Assembly: GCA_029891345.1 (NCBI GenBank)
Contig: CM056993.1
Span: 224,387,924-224,451,923, forward strand
Origin: Dryococelus australis
Lineage: Eukaryota > Arthropoda > Insecta > Phasmatodea > Phasmatidae
DNA: 64,000 nucleotides
Reading direction: 5' to 3'
In this document: piece by piece, positions 1 to 12,040 of the stretch
How the letters are laid out: every line of letters begins with the position of its first letter
Numbering within the stretch: position 1 is the first letter of the stretch
Notes under the pieces: model-generated
Databases searched by the model: none
Told to the model about the DNA's origin: nothing
The model's input: the letters and a program-made list of their open reading frames with translations, nothing else
Translations under genes and position numbers: made by a program

Positions 1-320
1 CAGGTTTACCCGGGGACAGGTCACAGAGATGAAATAAACACTACAGTACGATGCAATTTCCAATGCCTATCCGTCAGGATACTTCCCCTCTAACCATGCG
101 AGGTATGGCGGCGATCAAGGATAATGGAGGGCTAGGTTTCACAGACACGTGGTCGGCGGTTAGGCCTCGTGGCAGGAGACACTAACACATTGCAATGAAA
201 ACTATATGAAACGACATGATCCAGATAACAGGACATGACATGGAAGAATAAATACCAGCACATTCAGTGCCGAAGAACTTGAGGTTGGCGCGGATGGCTC
301 CACATATGCACGGCAGCGGC
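1..320. repeat. Dispersed repeat fragment, related to 17535-17830
   Basis: This GC-richer segment has no convincing coding frame. Its first ~50 bases align by eye with those starting at 17538: both have a CAGGTTT start, a GACAGG box, a GAAAT motif and AACACTA in the same order. Weaker matches continue for about 250 bases. The copia reading frame starts abruptly downstream, so this is probably a separate repeat that abuts or was joined to the truncated copia element. The family is unknown to me. Confidence 0.35.
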
Positions 321-324
321 CAAC

Positions 325-852
325 GTGGTCGCACATAACATACAAGGTAAATTCCTTACGACTGGGCAACCAGAAGGTTTCAATGACAATTCCAAAAAGG
401 TGTGCAGATTGCACAAAAGACTGTATGGGCTCAACCAGGCTCCACGTTGTTGGAACAATAACATAAAGACTTTCCTGCTTGATCTGGGATTTAACATTAG
501 CACTGCAGACCCCTGTCTACTTATCAAGGATCTAAGTGGCAGAAAAATATTGTTAACATTGTATGTTGACGATGGGTTAATTGCTGCATCAGAAGAAACA
601 GAAGTGTTAAAGCTAATAGAAAAATTAAAACATCAATTCGAAATAAAGATTAAACCAGCTGATTATTACCTCGGGTTAGAAATTAAAAGGAGTAAGGAAG
701 GTATTAAGGTCAGTCAAACTTCCTACATTAAAAGGCTTCTCAAGACATTTCAAATGAATGAGTGTCGGGCTGTAAGTAAACCTATTTTGAAAGATGAGAA
801 TATGGAGTCATTGAAGGAAAATGTTAGCGTTAAGACAAGGGATTTTCCTTAG
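325..852 (+). pseudogene. Ty1/copia reverse transcriptase fragment
   Basis: This is the C-terminal half of a copia-type reverse transcriptase (RVT_2), the enzyme that copies element RNA into cDNA. The 175-residue frame shows a QPEGF motif near residue 15, LYGLNQAPRCW at 33-43 and the catalytic YVDD at 80-83 (bases 562-573), followed by YYLGLEIKR and a TSYIKRLL segment typical of the family. Gag, protease, integrase and the RT fingers are absent, so the copy is 5'-truncated near base 340. The first residues before the QPEGF region do not look like copia. It ends at a stop where the family normally continues into RNase H, so this copy is dead. Confidence 0.9.
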
Positions 853-1501
853 AAGATGCTGTGGGTTTCCTTATATACTTAATGATTTGCACAAGACCGG
901 ACATTTCTGATGCAATAAGTATTGCTTCCAGGACACTTGACAATCCTTCCGAGAGTGACATTATCAGTATCAAGCGAATATTTAGTTAATTAAATGGGAC
1001 TTCATAACTTGGAATTTCCTACAAGAAAGACTACGAAAAAGGAATTATTGAATGTTACTCTGATGCAGATGTTGGTGGCGATAAGCAGACTGGTAGATCT
1101 ACTATTGGCATGGTATGTTTATACTCTGGAGGTGCCATATTGTGGTTTAGCAAAAGACAGTGTTATGTTTCTATTTCTACTACAGTGGCAGAAATTATTG
1201 CTGCCAGTGAGGGGATACGAGAGATATATGACTAAAAAGATTTCTCCACGAAATGACTGATTATAAGGAAGGTACATTGTTTGTCAATAATATTGCTGCT
1301 ACAAAATTAGCAGAAAATCCTATGTGGCATAAATGCATGAAACACATTTCAATTTATCATTTCTTTGTTAGAGAAAAAGTCCAAGAGGGAGAAATTAAGA
1401 TCAGAAGAGTTGATACCCAGAATCACTTGGCGGATGGTTTCATCAAGTCCAAAACAAAAAAAAAAAAAAAAAAACTGTATCAAGAATTGGGACTTTCTTA
1501 A
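845..1501 (+). pseudogene. Ty1/copia RNase H and C-terminal tail, frameshifted
   Basis: The copia polyprotein continues after the RT stop in shifted frames. A segment from ~849 reads as LIYLMICTRPDIS, the copia connection motif. Around 1050-1210 another frame gives a CYSDADVGGD motif (family DADWAGD-like, with the usual Trp changed to Val), then RSTIG and TTVAEIIAASEG, all typical of copia RNase H. The frame at 1253-1501 gives the tail, with the expected KHISIYHFFVRE and LADGFIKS motifs. An A19 run at 1456-1474 lies inside the tail and encodes a lysine stretch. At least two frameshifts and stops separate the pieces. The order and spacing are those of a single element colinear with the RT upstream. 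Confidence 0.85.
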
Positions 1502-1527
1502 TTTAAAAGTTTTTACAATTAATCGAT

Positions 1528-1850
1528 GAAGGAAGATGTTGAAGTAGATCAATTATAATAAAAATATCTATATCTCTTAGTCGATTGTACTATTGATATG
1601 AGTTCTTTTATTTTATCAACAAACTTGGTATGTTTTTATTCTCAATGTTATAAGATATGCTCCAAGTTGTTTTGCGTTAAGAATAAATAATATATTGTTA
1701 ATTAGTGTCAATCTTATAATTTATAATATTACCTGAACAAATAATACATACTAATAATAGAGATAGGTTGTTTAATGTTAAAATTAATAGCTGTGTGTAT
1801 TTTTACAATGCTGTATATAAATTAAGACATTAAATTTAGGATACACCACA
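1528..1850 (+). repeat. Copia polypurine tract and probable start of 3' LTR
   Basis: Shortly after the pol stop, a purine run at 1528-1536 is followed directly by TGTTGAAGTAG at 1537. A polypurine tract followed by TGTTG is the usual start of a copia 3' LTR. The right end is not certain: no 5' LTR is in the window for comparison and no unique terminal CA stands out. The end given is a guess. Confidence 0.4.
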
Positions 1851-2357
1851 GGCAACTTGTGACAATATTTATTTAAGTGTCAATGTGGAAGTTTAACCAC
1901 TGTAATGTGGGGTTGAATCATCGGGGTGTAACTCAAATGGGCCAAACATGCAAGACTTTGTGTATTCATGAGTGACAATTTGGAGTGCTAGTGCCGAAGA
2001 CAAACAAACTGTATGGTGATTCCCAATATCTATGGTTCAGTTTTTTTTTGTTCTTCCATGTTTTTGTAATGGTAGGCATTAACCTCGAAAATAATTTTAA
2101 TTGCTATTTGCTATCCTTTTCTCAGAACATTAGTTTCTGAATATTAGTTCACATAACAAGTCCATAAAATATGAAATAGCACACATCGTGAAGTGTTGAA
2201 ACATATTATACGTACGCAGAAATGGGAAAAACTATTTGAATGGGAAAAAATGTATGTCAGTGGGATGTACATCAAATTCAAAGGATGCGAAATTATTTCA
2301 TTTTCTGAGGAATTCAAGAGAGTAAGACAATTCCTTTGTATGATATGCGTTTATTGG

Positions 2358-2386
<29 letters not shown>
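2358..2386. repeat. A29 homopolymer
   Basis: An uninterrupted run of 29 adenines in AT-rich spacer. It could be the tail of an unrecognised retroposed sequence, but the 150 bases upstream show no known family and no flanking target duplication is evident. Confidence 0.8.
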
Positions 2387-2389
<3 letters not shown>

Positions 2390-3121
2390 CGGAATTAAAG
2401 CATTTACAAATTTAATCACTATTAGTTATGCATGGTCTGTTAAATTTCATTTTTCCTTTGGCTAACTACAAGATTATTAAACTCTATTCTCAAACCAATG
2501 GGTCTATGAAAAACAATTTGAAAATCTAAGTTTCTGTAATTCAGATCCTTCACAGAAATAATTTTCAACTTCCAACACAAACTGAAATAATGTAGAAACG
2601 TTTGCTCCTATCACACATAGTACAGTTTTACTGTAAACAAGTCTTGCGACCTTGGTAATGTCAGCATTGCTTGAACATCATCTTTCTTACAGACACTACA
2701 ATTAATAATCTATCACTTTTGGCTACTTCTACAGCCTGCGCACATTTAAGGTAATCACAATGGCTCTCTTTCAACGCCCTACCAATATGATGGGCTGTCC
2801 AAACCAAAATTAAATCGAATTTTAAGAGTCCCTCGGTTTGCTTAAGGCAGTTCCCCCCCTCCTTTAACAAGATCAAAGAACATATAATTTTCTGATAAGA
2901 GAAACTTATCTATAAACTTCTATAAACTGTTTGAAATTAATATTCTCCTAGGCCTTCAAATTAACATTATGCAAGGCACTAGCTTTAGTGGAGAGAAACT
3001 ATAGGAGCAGAAAATATAAGTAGCCTAAATGAAATCCTTAAACTCTTAATTCAGTGGCAAGGTATTGTTATTTGTTACTTTAATTTTATAAGGTTACTTA
3101 ATTATTATTTTTTATTTTTAG

Positions 3122-3537
3122 GTACAAGAACTGGGCTGATGTTGCCCAAAATTCCAAACTACCTAGATATTGGCAGAATGACGTCCTCATGTCTTTGTGG
3201 GCATCATTTTGAATGGAATCAGTTTCGACCAGACAACAGCAACACAACTTTAATTTTTGGTGCAGTTCGTGTAACACAAATAAGTTCTGGTCAGCAAGGA
3301 GGAGGGCCACTTCTAGCTGGAAATGACAGTGTTGTTTCAGACCATCTGGTGCACTCTACACCAAAGAACAAAGAAATATGTAAGTTTTTCAAGAAGAAAT
3401 TCAGAATACTTCAAGTGACACATTGTGCAGTGAAAAACAAGATGACTGCTAAGTATAGACAGTTATTTGGCAGCAACGGAAGAAATATTCAAAGTTTCTG
3501 TTTCTTTTGGCAAATAGAAGAAAACCTTACTGAATGA
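3122..3537 (+). other. Possible exon or open-frame relic, unidentified
   Basis: A pyrimidine/A-rich stretch ending in TTTTTATTTTTAG at 3121 looks like a splice acceptor. Two alternative readings follow. One frame opens at 3123 and runs 29 codons to TGA at 3210-3212, giving a protein-like C-terminus rich in Trp and Leu. Another frame is open from 3139 to 3537 (132 aa), with HFEWNQ near its start and a Lys-rich end. I recognise neither. A further short open frame, 60 aa and Lys-rich, lies at 3595-3777. This could be a terminal exon, a decayed transposon ORF or chance. Confidence 0.2.
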
Positions 3538-3817
3538 GACAAACTGTTAATGTTTTAAATATCTGACACCTAGGAAACAACTTTCAGTTCGCAAATGTCA
3601 GAAGAAAGAACATTGAAACTTTTCAGAAGAAAGTACAAGAACAAGAAAATTTTCTTGGAACAGGTGTGCCCTGTGAACAGTGATCATGTAAAACTTGTAG
3701 AATCTCTTTCAAAATCGATTTCATTGACAACAGTTCAGTTCCTTGCTTCGCAAGTGTGGTGTTCAAATGTTAAGTAACAGGGCAGATGGATAAACTTTGA
3801 CGTGCTCTCTCTCTCTC

Positions 3818-4270
3818 TCTCAACTACTATGATCGTTGGTTTGATTGATCAATCGATACCCTACCCTGAGTGGCTGCTGTGGGACAGGGGGTGACTAGGG
3901 GATGCCTTGGGCACCTGGATTCTGTTGGTATTGTGAGCGCAGATTCCTTTCTAGTGAATGTGGTGGCCTTTTCGGCGGTGATACTTTGTAACTGTATAAT
4001 GCCTAGCAGGTCGAGGTCTGCCCACGTTGGGGTTCACGGAAGGGGACCACCTATAGGAAGGGTGTGAGGGGAGTAGAGGGGAATCGAACCCCAGGGTGAA
4101 CTTCAAAATACATCTCTCTCTCTCCCAGAGATTACGATCTTGTTCACCGTGATGGTTGCAAAAAATCTGGATTCGAGTTGTCCAGGGGTGAGTTAAAAAA
4201 AGAAGAAGAAAATGAGTGCAGTAATTAAAAATGACATATTGAGGTGAGTATGAGATGGGGATACAGTGAT
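3818..4270. repeat. Dispersed repeat R1, copy 1
   Basis: This segment aligns by eye over nearly its whole length with 8405-8833 in the same orientation, from the CTACTAT start to a GGGGATACAGTG end. Shared blocks include GGGGGTGACTAGGGGATGCC, GTGATACTTTGTAACTGTA and GAGTTGTCCAGGGG-type sequence. The complement of 4080-4096 contains GGTTCGATTCC, a good tRNA B-box (Pol III) match, so the element may be a SINE-like unit read on the minus strand. No clear A-box was found and no protein is encoded. Confidence 0.75.
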
Positions 4271-7200
4271 CGTTACTGGCTTTACTCTGTGGTAACTTGC
4301 CACTGGCGTCTCCCGAGAGGGGAGGACCTGGTGGGTCGTCGCACAAGGACGTAACTAGGGAGCGGAATCACAACCCTACACCTTGGAATGGGTGGTGGGA
4401 TTACCACCTCACTTACCTTCCCAGCAGCGGTGTGCACGGTACACGTCGTGGTACCAAGCTTCCTTACGGTCTGGATTGGAGCAGGTAGTTTTCTGACTGG
4501 GTTACACGGGGGTGCACATAGATAACTGATAGCCTCATAACTTGGCCATAACCAGTGAATCTCTAACCAGGAGTCCAGCTCTGATTCATGTGAGACTAGT
4601 ACAGCCGGGAAATCAGCCACGGTATAGGTGGAGTGGTCTCGGGTGCGGTCGTCTGGGAGTGCTCTCTTTAAGGGGCTCAATCATAGAAGTAGCAGGTCTT
4701 TCCACTTTGCGTTGTAATGCATGCCGAACTTTGCGTCGTAGTCTACTAGGAAGGCCTCCGCCTTTCCTGGTCATCTGGATTTATTTAATTTAACTAATTA
4801 CAATTCACACATAAGTAATTCAATTAGTCTAGGTTCGTTAATTGTGACACTGGTCACACCCTCTCCAACCGTCGCCTGGTACTCCTTTTTGAGTCTCTTT
4901 TCAGTCACTAGGAGGCGTTACCGGAAGACCACGGTCGGAGGTGGCGTGAGTTCATGGAAGGCGTGGGAGTTCCGGGCTCCCCACTTGCTAGGGTATGTCT
5001 ATGCACACTAGAGATCCCGTGAGGGACCCTCCGACTCTGAGAAACTCGGTACGCTCGCACCTGTCCGAGAGAGTAGATTTCAGACTTTGTTTTGAGCCAA
5101 ATTATGCAACAAGTAAACAGTTAACATTACGTGAACAGGGAACAAATAAAATAATTAATTATTTAATTATTCAAGTAATTATGGTTTCAAATAAAGTGCA
5201 TTTATTTTACGCAAATAGGAAATCTGGGGAAAACCAATTAGTACACACTGCTTAAAGTTTCTAATCTTTCCCTCATCAGCTACGTTAAAACCAGGTGAAG
5301 GTAAACATGCAAATTACCAAACCAAGCTGTTGAGGAGAGAAGGAGTCCTTCCTGACCCCAGGAGAGCTCGCTGACCAGTGCGGTCGGCGAGCCGACGAAC
5401 TCTGGCAAGGGCGGTTTGACACTTCCATATATAGTCCCCGCTTCTACTTCGTGGCTGTCCAAGGGGTGCGGAGATTGCAAGCCTCTCAACACAGGGGTTG
5501 GTTATCTCTGGTAGTGGGCAGCGTAACGTATTTTATTATCGGCAGCAATTGAGGCTGACGACAGTTTTACCTCCTTGGCCAGAGACTCTGCATCTCTGAC
5601 GTCACTGGGCGCAGGGGTGCTGCGATCCTGTGTGTAGTTTTCCAATTTCACAATCTAAGTTGGCGGGTCTGCAGCTCGGTGGGTAAAACAATCTTGGGTT
5701 GAGGGGGTGGTGACCACATGCCAGAATTCGGGTGGGTAGAACAATTTTTATAATTAATCTTCTAGTTATAACTGGGACCGTGGTTGTCCAGGCTCGTGGA
5801 ATCAATTCTCTCGATACATGAAGTTAGTACACCACTGTTGTGACTTTCCCCGAGCTCCCTGTTGCTCGTTGATGGGGCGAAGTCGCCCGTATAGTGCACA
5901 GGCATGCTGCGCAGCAGTGCGGCATGCATCAATCGGCCACCCCCTGAAGCGACATAGACCCATATCGAGAGGAACCACCTTTTGCTTCAGGTTGTATAGG
6001 TGATGCTTCAATCATTGTACTGGTTGTAGCCTTGTGCTCGTGCCTCTTACGTGGCGTGCAACGCCAGATGTTGTGCTAGTGGCCCATATCTTGCCGGGTG
6101 GCGTCTGGTTACTGTCACCAAGCTAATGGCCTCTCTTCCCCTCTTCGGCTCTCGCTTTCCCCTCGCCAGCTGCGGTTAGGGCAGGTGGCAGCGGGGTGTC
6201 TTGGCACGTCTGCCGAGTTGCTGTTCACGCTTTTCTGTCGCCGCAGGGAGGAGATTTTGTGGAAAGGGAGCTACGGGTGCAGGTCGTTTCATCAAACCCT
6301 CAACTTCCTATGTTGAGAGCAGTTTTCATACCAAGTAAAAACGATTTAATTTTTAAACAACAATTTCACAATCTTTTTTGCAAGATATCAAGTTTCATAT
6401 TGTTTATCTCTGCACTCGATACTAAAATGTGTACCTAACGATTCAGCAATTAACAAATCCCACTCACAAGGATTTTTATAGGGGGAGTTTACCATGGCCC
6501 CTGCAGGACGAAGTTAACTGGTCTGTTCATCAGTCAGCGCTGTCGCACAGTAAACCATTTCATGTGAAAATGTGAGCTAATTAATTTTCAAAAACATTAT
6601 TACACCCTACATCCTTGGAATTTCTCCATACAAATAAGGAGTTAAGGCAAAGAAGGAACATGATCACTTTAGTAACGTTAACATTGGTATCACAGGTTTA
6701 CACTTACACTTCATTAGTACGGGCAGTTACTTATATGCTGCAATAGCCACTAATTTGGCTTGATCATTTCAGTTTCTATTACATATTACAATTCTTAACT
6801 TTACTTAATAGGTTGTGCCCAGTTACGCTTGCGTAACTTAGGCTTATCTACGTACATAAATACATCTCGTTCGGACTTGATACTCTCTCAGTATCATTGG
6901 TGCATAACTTTTAGGTAATGCTCGGGGTTAACACCAGTTACATATTTTAACTCACCATACATTAGCAACTTCAAAAATTCTTTCTTAACTAGTTTCTCGT
7001 CTAACTAGATGACGTGTACCTCTAGTTTGTTACTCTAACCTACACATTCCTTACTTGTCTTTACATATCCAATTCAGTTAACTTGCAGCTCATACAATAC
7101 ACAAGTAACTTTTCTTATTTTACAAGGACATGTAACATAACTTAATTCTCTTAGCATAACGAGAATACTTCTTACTTTGCATCTTTATTACACTACTACA

Positions 7201-8400
7201 TATAACCAAACTTAATTCTTCTGAAAGCTTAATACTTCACGTTCATCAGTACAACTTTCCTTACTTTCTCTAGCCGTGACTACTTTGTTTCAGGTACCGT
7301 TTATTAAGGGATTTTCTCTTGACTCACCTGAGTCACTAGTGCTCCCAGTTGTATTTCCGGCGGGAATACATTTTATTTAACATTCGCTTTCTTCCACTTA
7401 TCCGTAGGGGTTATCCTATTCTTAGCTCAAGTTCTACTGGACACTTTTCTACTAGTATATAGCACAATATAAAATCTTATGGGGAAATTTAATATCCCCC
7501 TTCTTTTCCTATTCTCTAACAAGGTACACATTAATAGCATAATTCCGCTTGTTCTGGGACAACTCGTTATTGTCTACACTATAACTTACATATTTTAATA
7601 AGGCTCGGAATTTTGTCAGGTGGCGTTTGCGGCATACTCTCATAGAGTTTAGTCTCATGCTCTTACTGTCAGATACATTAAATACTTAATGCAATGTCAC
7701 CTCATATTGCATCTTTAGGAATAATAGTGTGATGGGAGGGGGGGGAAGGGGGGAGTATGTTTAGGGGCCTTGCTGATAGGCTTTGTTTTTCCGTCACTCA
7801 ATTCCTACCAGTGCTCACAGGATTGAGTGGCTCTACATTAATTGCATTGTTCTATAATTCAACTGCACAACGGTTTTACATAATTTTATTCTTTACAGGT
7901 TATGTGAGCACTCTTGGAGAGAAGGGTCAATCCAACATCAACTTTCCAGTTTGTTTGTATATTTGTGTGTATATTTGCAATTTAGGGATGAAAAAAAATG
8001 TCCAAACACTTTATCTCAATTTCCCTCGCCCTTCCTGCCAGCTCCTCGACCGTCTGCGGCCTTGGGTTTAGCAGGAGGTTTTTGAACTCTGCGAGAAGGG
8101 TGCAAGTGATGCTTTGAACTTGTGTCTGTACGCCTGTTCCTGGCCATGATTGTATGGGACAGGGTTCGACTCAGGTCTCCTCGACCGTAGCCTATCCTGT
8201 TTCAGCTTGGGGGTCATGTAGGCTATCAGCTGAGCTATACATGACGGAATGGTTGTTGAGCACCATGGAGTGTTTATCTCGGCTCAGTGAAGTCAATGTG
8301 GGGGGGGGGGGGGGGACTGGCTGGGTCCTTGTTCCCAAGTCTGAGCTGAGCTACGCCTCAAGGTTGGGCGCCAATTGATGGTTGGGCGCCTCTTTCTCGT
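4271..8400. other. Long stretch without a recognisable gene
   Basis: The left part (about 4290-6300) is GC-richer, with several short open frames on both strands that overlap one another and show no family motif. The right part (6300-7740) is AT-rich with no open frame. A purine tract, nearly all G, lies at 7733-7757, and a poorly open 104-residue frame follows at 7757-8071. The GC-rich part may be decayed retroelement DNA like that at 12-13 kb and 18-20 kb, but I could not align it to anything in the window. Confidence 0.5.
8300..8315. repeat. G16 homopolymer
   Basis: An uninterrupted run of 16 guanines on the plus strand, just upstream of R1 copy 2. Confidence 0.85.
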
Positions 8401-8404
8401 CAGC

Positions 8405-8833
8405 TACTATAGTCAATGGCTCGATCGATTAATACCCTGCCTTCAGCGGCTGCTGCGGAACAGGGGGTGACTAGGGGATGCCTTGGTCACCCGGATTCTG
8501 TTCGTATTGCGAGCGTCAATTCCCTTCTAGTGAATGTGGTGGCCCCTTTGATGGTGATACTTTGTAACTGTAATGCCTGGCAGGTCGAGGTCTACCCACG
8601 TTGGGATTCACGGTAGGGGATCTCCAATAGGAAGGGTGTGAGGGAGGGTAGAGTGGAATCAAACACCAGGGTATGCTTCAAAATACGTGTCTCTCTCCCA
8701 GAGAGTACGATCTTGCTCACCCTGATGGTTGCCAAAAATCTGGATGCCAGTTGTCCAGGGGCGAGTTTTTTAATTAAAAAAAAAAAAAAAGAGCGAGAGA
8801 GAGAGCTGAGAATGAGTTGGGGATACAGTGTGA
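8405..8833. repeat. Dispersed repeat R1, copy 2
   Basis: Direct-orientation partner of 3818-4270. Most differences are point changes, plus an A15 expansion near 8776 where copy 1 has a short A/G run. Its B-box-like site is degraded (GAATCAAACACC on the plus strand). Both copies end at the same GGGGATACAGTG motif, which supports a defined element rather than a random duplication. Confidence 0.75.
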
Positions 8834-9097
8834 AAAGCACTATCAAAAGATAGAGTGAGTACTTTTTAAATTGTAACATAGCCGTAGTTACTTTGTAATT
8901 ATGTAACTTAACTGTTTTTCTGAAAGTTTCTTTTTAAGAAAGAGGCATTCATGAGATGTACAGTTGTAAGTCGGCCAGTTTTATTTAGAAGAGTGCTTCA
9001 AAATGTTTTGGAAAATATATTGATAACCTCTGCAGGTATGTATTTTACCTACAAAATGTGGATAATGGTAGCCAATTTCCATACACACTGCAAGCAA

Positions 9098-9455
9098 TGT
9101 TGTATTTTCAAGACGACTGCCATCTGCTTTCAGCATTCAGATGACTGTTTTACCCCACCCTGCTTCACCAAAGTTGCATTTCGAGATCTAATCTTTTGTA
9201 TGCTTAGTGTCTACATGTAGAACAGTGTGCAACATTAAAGTTATCTGGGTTGAAGACTTCCTTCCTAGGAAAAAGTAATCTCCACCTTGGGGAAAAAATT
9301 AAAATTGCTGTTTACGAAGCAAAAAAGAAAATATGTGGGGGACGAAATAGAAATTTGAGTTTTTATGAAAGATACTCTTGATAAATAGCTATAGGACACA
9401 AGTTGCCCCATTCTGTTATTTTCACGCCTGTCGAGTACACGGACCTTTGAAAAAA
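9098..9455 (+). repeat. Left arm of ~357 bp inverted repeat
   Basis: The sequence is the near-perfect reverse complement of 11114-11472. Conserved blocks include GGGTTGAAGACTTCCTTCCT, AGTAATCTCCACCTTGGGG and GACTGTTTTACCCCACCCTG. The outer end is ATGTTGTATTTTCAA and the inner end is an A-rich run. The arms bracket a decayed protein-coding region, which suggests terminal inverted repeats of a DNA element, although two independent opposite insertions of another repeat remain possible. Confidence 0.85.
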
Positions 9456-9794
9456 AAAAAAATGTTGACTGTTAAATTTAATCTGTTGTGCATTATATAA
9501 TCCCACTTCATTCTGAATGTCAATAAAATTACGGTGAGAAGGGGTACTAAGTTTTAATGCACTGTTTGGGCAGCGCAATGAAAAAAATTTAAAAGTACAC
9601 ATCTTTGCAAAAACATGAATAAATAAAAATAAATAAGCATTCACCAACTGCATTGTAATTAGAAAATATAGACAGTTTAACATAAGAAAAATCAAAGGCA
9701 AAATTAACGAGGAGATGTTTTAAGTCATGTTATTACATGCTATTTATGGTAACCACTCTGTTATCTCCAAAAGTCTGAAGAGATTTTGGGAGCT

Positions 9795-10707
9795 TTTCCA
9801 GAAAACTATAATTTAATGATGCAAGATGAAGTACAGGATTTTCATTGGGTTAACGCACAAGCCACATTAAACCCATTTGTTGTATATTACACAGAAAGTG
9901 ATTCACACAAAGTGTGAAACTTTTTGTGTTGTCAGCGACTATTTGACTCACAACACTGTACGTGTTCTCACTTTTCAGAAAGTTCTGCTTTAACTGGACA
10001 AAAGTGTATTATTACAGTGAGAGTTCTGCTGCTTAATACAAAAACAAAAGAAAAAAACTTTGTTAACCTGGCTAAACACAAAGTTGATATCAGTCTGTCT
10101 GCTGAATGGCATTTTTTTGCCACATCACATGGCAAAAGTCAGTGTGATAGGGCCAGAGGTACAGTTAAACATCTTGTGACAAAGGCTAGATTACAAAGAA
10201 CCACTGAAAAGCCCATTATATTGCTACTGTTTGTGAATAGAAGTTATTTGAAAAACAATTTCAAGAAGCTGAAACAATTACTAATATAAGACAGTAATGT
10301 ATCATGGTTTTGTTCCAGTAGATGGAGATAATCTAGCTGTTTACCAATACTCATCATCACAGAATTATTTAGTGGTATCCATCAACAAACCACAACAAGC
10401 TATTTTGCCAGATCTGAATGATTATGTGTGTTTTATTTGTGACAGTGACTGGTGAATTTGTATTGTTACAGGCAAAGAAACTGTGGAAGGAGAAGAAGAG
10501 TACAAGGTTAAATTTCTTCATCCTAGAGGTCCAAGCAATCACTTCAAACCAACAAAGGAATTGGTATGGGTGAAACAAGTGAATATTTTAAGAATGCGGT
10601 CATCACTTGAGGTAGTAACTTACAATGGAAGAACACACAACATAAGCAACAAACTAAGTGAAATGTTATCAGTGATTTTTATAGATAGAATGGTACATAC
10701 CTACTAA
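9795..10707 (+). pseudogene. Decayed transposon-associated protein, HFFATSHGK family
   Basis: Broken pieces of one protein of a large uncharacterised family that I recall from arthropod genome predictions. From 9795 one frame gives QDEVQDFHWVNAQATLNPF and VVYYTESD. A second frame near 10010 gives YYSESSAA followed by a stop and YKNK. The 9924-10289 frame gives NLAKHKVD and EWHFFATSHGKSQCD, then GTVKHLVTKA. A C-terminal block at 10483-10707 gives VKFLHPRGPSNHF and LVWVKQVNIL. These motifs occur in the expected order. At least two frameshifts and several stops make it non-functional. Function is unknown; the conserved HW, DG/ES and HGK-CD blocks could belong to a nuclease-like transposase core, which is inference only. 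It lies centrally between the inverted arms. Confidence 0.65.
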
Positions 10708-11113
10708 CACAGTAACATTACTGCATAAACAGGGAGTATGTAAATTTGTAAATATTAGTTCATATAAGTGTACAAACAGTGACTGTAAATTAGAGTGAAA
10801 ATTGAATTGTGAATGTACAAAAAGAATACTTAAAAGTAGACGTAGCAGTAAAATTTAATTGACCGGTACCACAGCTAGAATGAATTAACTTGTGCAGTGA
10901 TTAGATATTTGTTATGCGTAGTAAAGCTGTTTTTGATGTTTTGAGGGTACTTACCAGCATGAAGAAAACTTATATTGCAACACACTTCAAATAAGGCAAA
11001 GGTAATTCACATTTACATTCCTTTGATACACTTTCATTAATCACATTCAAAAATAAGTTGGATTATTATGCACAGTAGATAAAATTTAAAAATTTACTTT
11101 ATTTTGTTTATTT

Positions 11114-11472
11114 TTTTTCTTCAGAGGTCCATGTACTCAACAGGGGTAAAAGTAATATAATGGGACACCTTGTGCCCCATAGCTATTCATAAAGAGTCTT
11201 CCATGAAAAACAAAATTTCTATTTCGTCCCCCACATATTTTCTTTTTTGCTTCGTAAACAGCAATTTTAATTTTTTCCCCAAGGTGGAGATTACTTTTTC
11301 CTAGGAAGGAAGTCTTCAACCCAGATAACTTTAATGTTGCACACTGTTCTACATGTAGACACTAAGCATACAAAAGATTAGATCTCGAAATGCAACTTTG
11401 GTGAAGCAGGGTGGGGTAAAACAGTCATCTGAATTCTGAAAGTAGATGGCCTCCATTTTGAAAATACAACAT
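11114..11472 (-). repeat. Right arm of ~357 bp inverted repeat
   Basis: Reverse-complement partner of 9098-9455. A 60-residue minus-strand open frame (11137-11319) crosses this arm; the equivalent frame is broken in the left arm, so it is probably not a real gene. The arms differ by scattered point changes and small gaps, so the element is not recent. Confidence 0.85.
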
Positions 11473-11479
11473 TTATTTT

Positions 11480-12035
11480 ATAATATAAATATACAGCATC
11501 AGAGTATATTATATAAGCTTTTAAATGACACAAAATACTGCACAATAGGTGACTTACTAAAAAAATTATGGCTAGTAGCCTAAACTTCCTAAATCTGTGA
11601 AATTTGCTTGCAATGTATATGAAAAATGACTGCCATCACACACTTATTGTTGGTAAAAATCTTAAGTAATGTTTTTCTTTCACCTTGAGGTAAATTTTTT
11701 ATCAAAACTGAAAATGGTTCTTCTTCCCTTTGGTATTACTTTTTAAATATGTCTCACAATTAAGACAATTTTGAATTAGATGTTATTGTAAAATATGAAA
11801 TGGTTCGTAGCCTTATGGCTCTTACCATGTTTATAAGGTGCAATGAAACTATTATTACTATTATTAAATAAATAAATTGATCATTATAATGGTACTTTGG
11901 TATTTTGAATAAAGACAATGAAACATTTGGAGCATAATTTATTTTGATTTGGTGTACAGTATGTTCCCAAAATTACTGCAGACTATGTGTTTTAAGGTAT
12001 CTGTAAAGTTGACGCATGACATCTTCTACAATATT
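11480..12035. other. AT-rich spacer, nothing recognised
   Basis: Very AT-rich, with several AATAAA-like hexamers and an imperfect ATTATTACTATTATT microsatellite near 11850. No open frame or repeat family recognised. Confidence 0.6.
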
Positions 12036-12040
12036 AATAA

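Noticed and set aside
2193..2465. 90-codon frame crossing an A29 run
   Set aside because: The lysine stretch comes from the homopolymer; flanks carry no family motif.
4282..4680. 132-codon minus-strand frame in GC-rich DNA
   Set aside because: No motif, low-complexity Pro/Arg/Thr content and overlapping frames on both strands; consistent with chance in a GC-richer repeat.
7733..7757. G-rich polypurine tract that could precede an LTR
   Set aside because: No pol-like sequence upstream and no matching LTR copy; G-runs of similar kind occur elsewhere in the window (8300, 37437) without retroelements.
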